Of a DNA stretch of 64,000 nt, positions 63,760-64,000 are shown piece by piece. The notes beneath the pieces are model-generated. The model was not told where the DNA came from, made no database searches, and worked only from the letters and a program-made list of their open reading frames with translations. This DNA comes from Colwellia sp. C1TZA3. GTDB taxonomy: Bacteria; Pseudomonadota; Gammaproteobacteria; Enterobacterales; Alteromonadaceae. The stretch covers positions 1 through 64,000 of the forward strand of contig NZ_VOLS01000014.1 of NCBI RefSeq assembly GCF_007954265.1, written 5' to 3'. Made by a program: the position numbers and the translations under genes. The stretch's first letter is position 1; each line of letters starts with the position of its first letter.

Positions 63760-64000
63760 ATGGAATGGTTTATTTCGGTATCAGATAAGTGGATAAGAAA
63801 TATTTTATGGCTACTATTCAAATATACTATTTTCAAACAACATTGCATAAAAAACTTCAGTATCTCAGACGTTAGTAGTGATAACTGGTATAGGTGGCAT
63901 AATGGTGCTCGTTGCTTTTTAGGTAATATTTCAGGGGAATCTATATTCATAAAGAGTGATAAATATTTATGGCGGTTAAAAAATGAATGCGATAAAGGAA
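63760..64000 (+). CDS. Polysaccharide-locus gene, N-terminal part (cut by window end)
   Basis: An ATG at 63760, one base after the stop of the preceding gene, opens a frame that continues to the window end. It encodes about 80 residues, 'MEWFISVSDKWIRNILWLLF' to 'DKYLWRLKNECDKG'. The stretch 'GARCFLGNISGESIFIKSDK' loosely resembles the beta-strand and lysine region of kinase-like phosphotransferases (glycine-poor loop, then an IK lysine), but too little is present to decide. Co-transcription with the upstream gene is almost certain. Confidence 0.6.
   Translation, partial: MEWFISVSDKWIRNILWLLFKYTIFKQHCIKNFSISDVSSDNWYRWHNGARCFLGNISGESIFIKSDKYLWRLKNECDKG

Noticed and set aside
1-64000. tRNA, rRNA or prophage genes
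   Set aside because: I looked for cloverleaf-like GGTTCGAATCC arms, rRNA stretches, integrases and phage structural genes and saw none.

Overview
The window looks like a chromosomal segment of a marine gammaproteobacterium of the Alteromonadales, most like Colwellia or Thalassotalea. This rests on low GC content, a recC-recB-recD operon, miaE, mltC, hrpA, rlmI, moaCDE, several small families I associate with this group (DUF3087, DUF2986, a DUF5062-like protein), and an RfaH/Wza-Wzb-Wzc surface polysaccharide locus. The species is inferred, not proven.

Layout. 1-3.6 kb: the edge of an IS630-like transposase, a YgjV membrane protein, an HDOD protein and a cluster of miniature transposable elements. 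3.6-14.2 kb: miaE, an unassigned GT-A-type glycosyltransferase, a MoxR / DUF58 / transglutaminase (TgpA) operon, and a GldA-GldF-GldG-like ABC operon running towards it. 14.9-24 kb: a DUF2007 protein, mltC, an RlmI-like methyltransferase, a Gfo/Idh/MocA oxidoreductase and a zinc-ribbon membrane protein, between two large hairpin-repeat arrays of opposite orientation. 24-34 kb: recC, recB and recD with overlapping ends. 34-42 kb: small conserved proteins, a crotonase, an isoaspartyl peptidase, CreA, an unknown protein and two more arrays. 42-52 kb: hrpA, a PilZ protein, rlmI, acylphosphatase, a quinone oxidoreductase, a DUF1653 protein and moaCDE. 53-64 kb: the polysaccharide locus (WbpM-like epimerase/dehydratase, rfaH, an ops-like element, wzb, wza, wzc, a Wzx-like flippase and two cluster genes of unknown role, the last cut by the window end).

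Much of the non-coding DNA is repetitive. (i) Seven large arrays and one solitary copy hold hairpin repeats of the form GTAG-GT-CGGACT..AGTCCG. In six arrays these alternate with an inverted partner GTAG-GT-TGGACT..AGTCCA. The GTAG foot, short hairpin and inverted pairing match REP/BIME elements moved by RAYT (REP-associated tyrosine transposase) enzymes; no RAYT gene is in the window. The stem base differs between the two types by a compensating C-G to T-A change, and the solitary copy carries a second compensating change. (ii) Six 157-bp miniature elements have inverted ends closely matching the end of the IS630-like element at the left edge, so that element is a plausible source of transposase. 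Related 160-bp and 157-bp elements and a separate 204-bp element are also present. (iii) Many 9-16-bp tandem repeats occur between genes and in frame inside recB, tgpA and creA.

In the polysaccharide locus, RfaH probably binds the ops-like site upstream of wzb and carries transcription through the long, repeat-filled operon. Wza, Wzb and Wzc form the export and tyrosine-phosphorylation system, and the genes after wzc are visibly more AT-rich, as expected for a strain-variable sugar region.
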